Shown here: positions 6,413-6,738 of the stretch, piece after piece
How the letters are laid out: the number at the start of each line of letters is the position of its first letter
Position numbering within the stretch: position 1 is the first letter of the stretch
From: an uncultured beta proteobacterium
GTDB taxonomy: Bacteria > Pseudomonadota > Gammaproteobacteria > Burkholderiales > Burkholderiaceae
Direction: 5' to 3'
DNA: 6,738 nt
Assembly: GCA_903944255.1 (NCBI GenBank)
Contig: CAJARE010000127.1
Location: 1-6,738 of the forward strand
Notes under the pieces: generated by a model
The model's input: only the letters and a program-made list of their open reading frames with translations
Databases searched by the model: none
Told to the model about the DNA's origin: nothing
Position numbers and translations under genes: made by a program

Positions 6413-6419
6413 GGGAGGA
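6413..6419 (+). promoter_or_regulatory. Strong ribosome binding site that fixes the GGT-like start
   Basis: GGGAGGA lies 5 bases before the ATG at 6425. The same frame is closed by TAA at 6398-6400 and has no ATG, GTG or TTG in between, so the start at 6425 is essentially certain. Confidence 0.8.
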
Positions 6420-6424
6420 TAAAA

Positions 6425-6738
6425 ATGCGTGGAGCAGTGGTTTGTTCAAATCAAATTGCTGCTGACGCGGGCGCTGAGGTTATTCGTCATGGTGGTAATG
6501 CGGTAGATGCGGCCATTACTACTGCACTGACTTTGTGTGTTGTGGATCCGGCAAATTGTGGGCTTGGAGGTTACGGTGGTTTTATGTTAATCCAGGATAG
6601 CCAAGAGCAGGCCCCACACGTTATTGACTTTAATACTCGAGTTCCTAGAAATTTCAATCCCACTGTATTGACATCAAAAAAGAATGAAGGCAATAGCTTT
6701 GGTGGTGCTACCTCGGTCTCTGTACCAATGGTTTTAAG
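6425..6738 (+). CDS. Gamma-glutamyltransferase family protein, N-terminal part (3' end beyond window)
   Basis: 104 codons are visible and open at the window edge. The N-terminus of the GGT large-subunit region is clear: AADAGAEVIRHGGNAVDAAI (12-31), then CGLGGYGGFMLI (45-56) and VIDFNTRVP (66-74), where Arg72 fits the substrate-carboxylate arginine of the family (usually D-x-R-E-x-A-P). GGT enzymes self-cleave at a Thr far downstream, outside this window, so activity cannot be judged. The family transfers or hydrolyses gamma-glutamyl groups (e.g. from glutathione). The start is fixed by its ribosome site, and the conserved region begins at residue ~3, so there is no signal peptide and the protein should be cytoplasmic, unlike periplasmic E. 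coli Ggt. It is divergent from the GntR gene. Family call firm, substrate unknown. Confidence 0.85.
   Translation, partial: MRGAVVCSNQIAADAGAEVIRHGGNAVDAAITTALTLCVVDPANCGLGGYGGFMLIQDSQEQAPHVIDFNTRVPRNFNPTVLTSKKNEGNSFGGATSVSVPMVL

Overview
The window is mostly the chromosome of a moderate-GC betaproteobacterium, most likely Polynucleobacter or a close freshwater Burkholderiales relative. This is judged from protein similarity by memory, compact ATGA-coupled gene pairs and codon use; it is an inference, not a database result. The exception is the first ~590 bases. They are AT-rich (about 34% GC by hand count over 1-582) and carry, on the minus strand, a partial dual-specificity protein phosphatase that looks like those of giant viruses or eukaryotes.

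Layout: (a) 1-582, minus, phosphatase, open at the window edge. (b) 599-730, plus, the last ~43 codons of a TRAP transporter large permease (DctM), whose upstream part is missing and replaced by (a). The junction at ~583-600 is either an assembly/amplification chimera or a real insertion. (c) 736-3224, plus, a fused pxpB-pxpC gene overlapping pxpA: the three-component 5-oxoprolinase that turns pyroglutamate into glutamate. (d) 3305-4629, plus, an overlapping pair of CoA-transferase subunits of the 3-oxoadipate (PcaI/PcaJ) type. (e) 4680-5447, plus, a classical short-chain dehydrogenase. (f) 5475-6245, minus, a GntR-family regulator with a UTRA-type ligand domain, convergent with (e). (g) 6425-6738, plus, the start of a gamma-glutamyltransferase-family gene, divergent from the regulator and cut by the window edge.

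The bacterial genes share a gamma-glutamyl/5-oxoproline theme. A gamma-glutamyltransferase-like enzyme would act on gamma-glutamyl compounds. PxpABC would recover glutamate from 5-oxoproline. The TRAP permease remnant could come from a pyroglutamate importer, since TRAP receptors of Bordetella that bind pyroglutamate are known. The CoA-transferase and the SDR suggest that an oxoacid is also handled here, but no thiolase, hydratase or other beta-ketoadipate gene is in view. The GntR regulator probably controls its divergent neighbour: a near-identical repeat pair (6311-6333 and 6337-6359) lies between them and overlaps a TTGACA -35 candidate.

No tRNA, rRNA, CRISPR array, insertion sequence or origin was seen. 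The points most worth checking are the virus-like phosphatase and its junction, the repeat pair at 6311-6359, and the perfect inverted repeat spanning the pcaJ-like stop codon (4620-4648).
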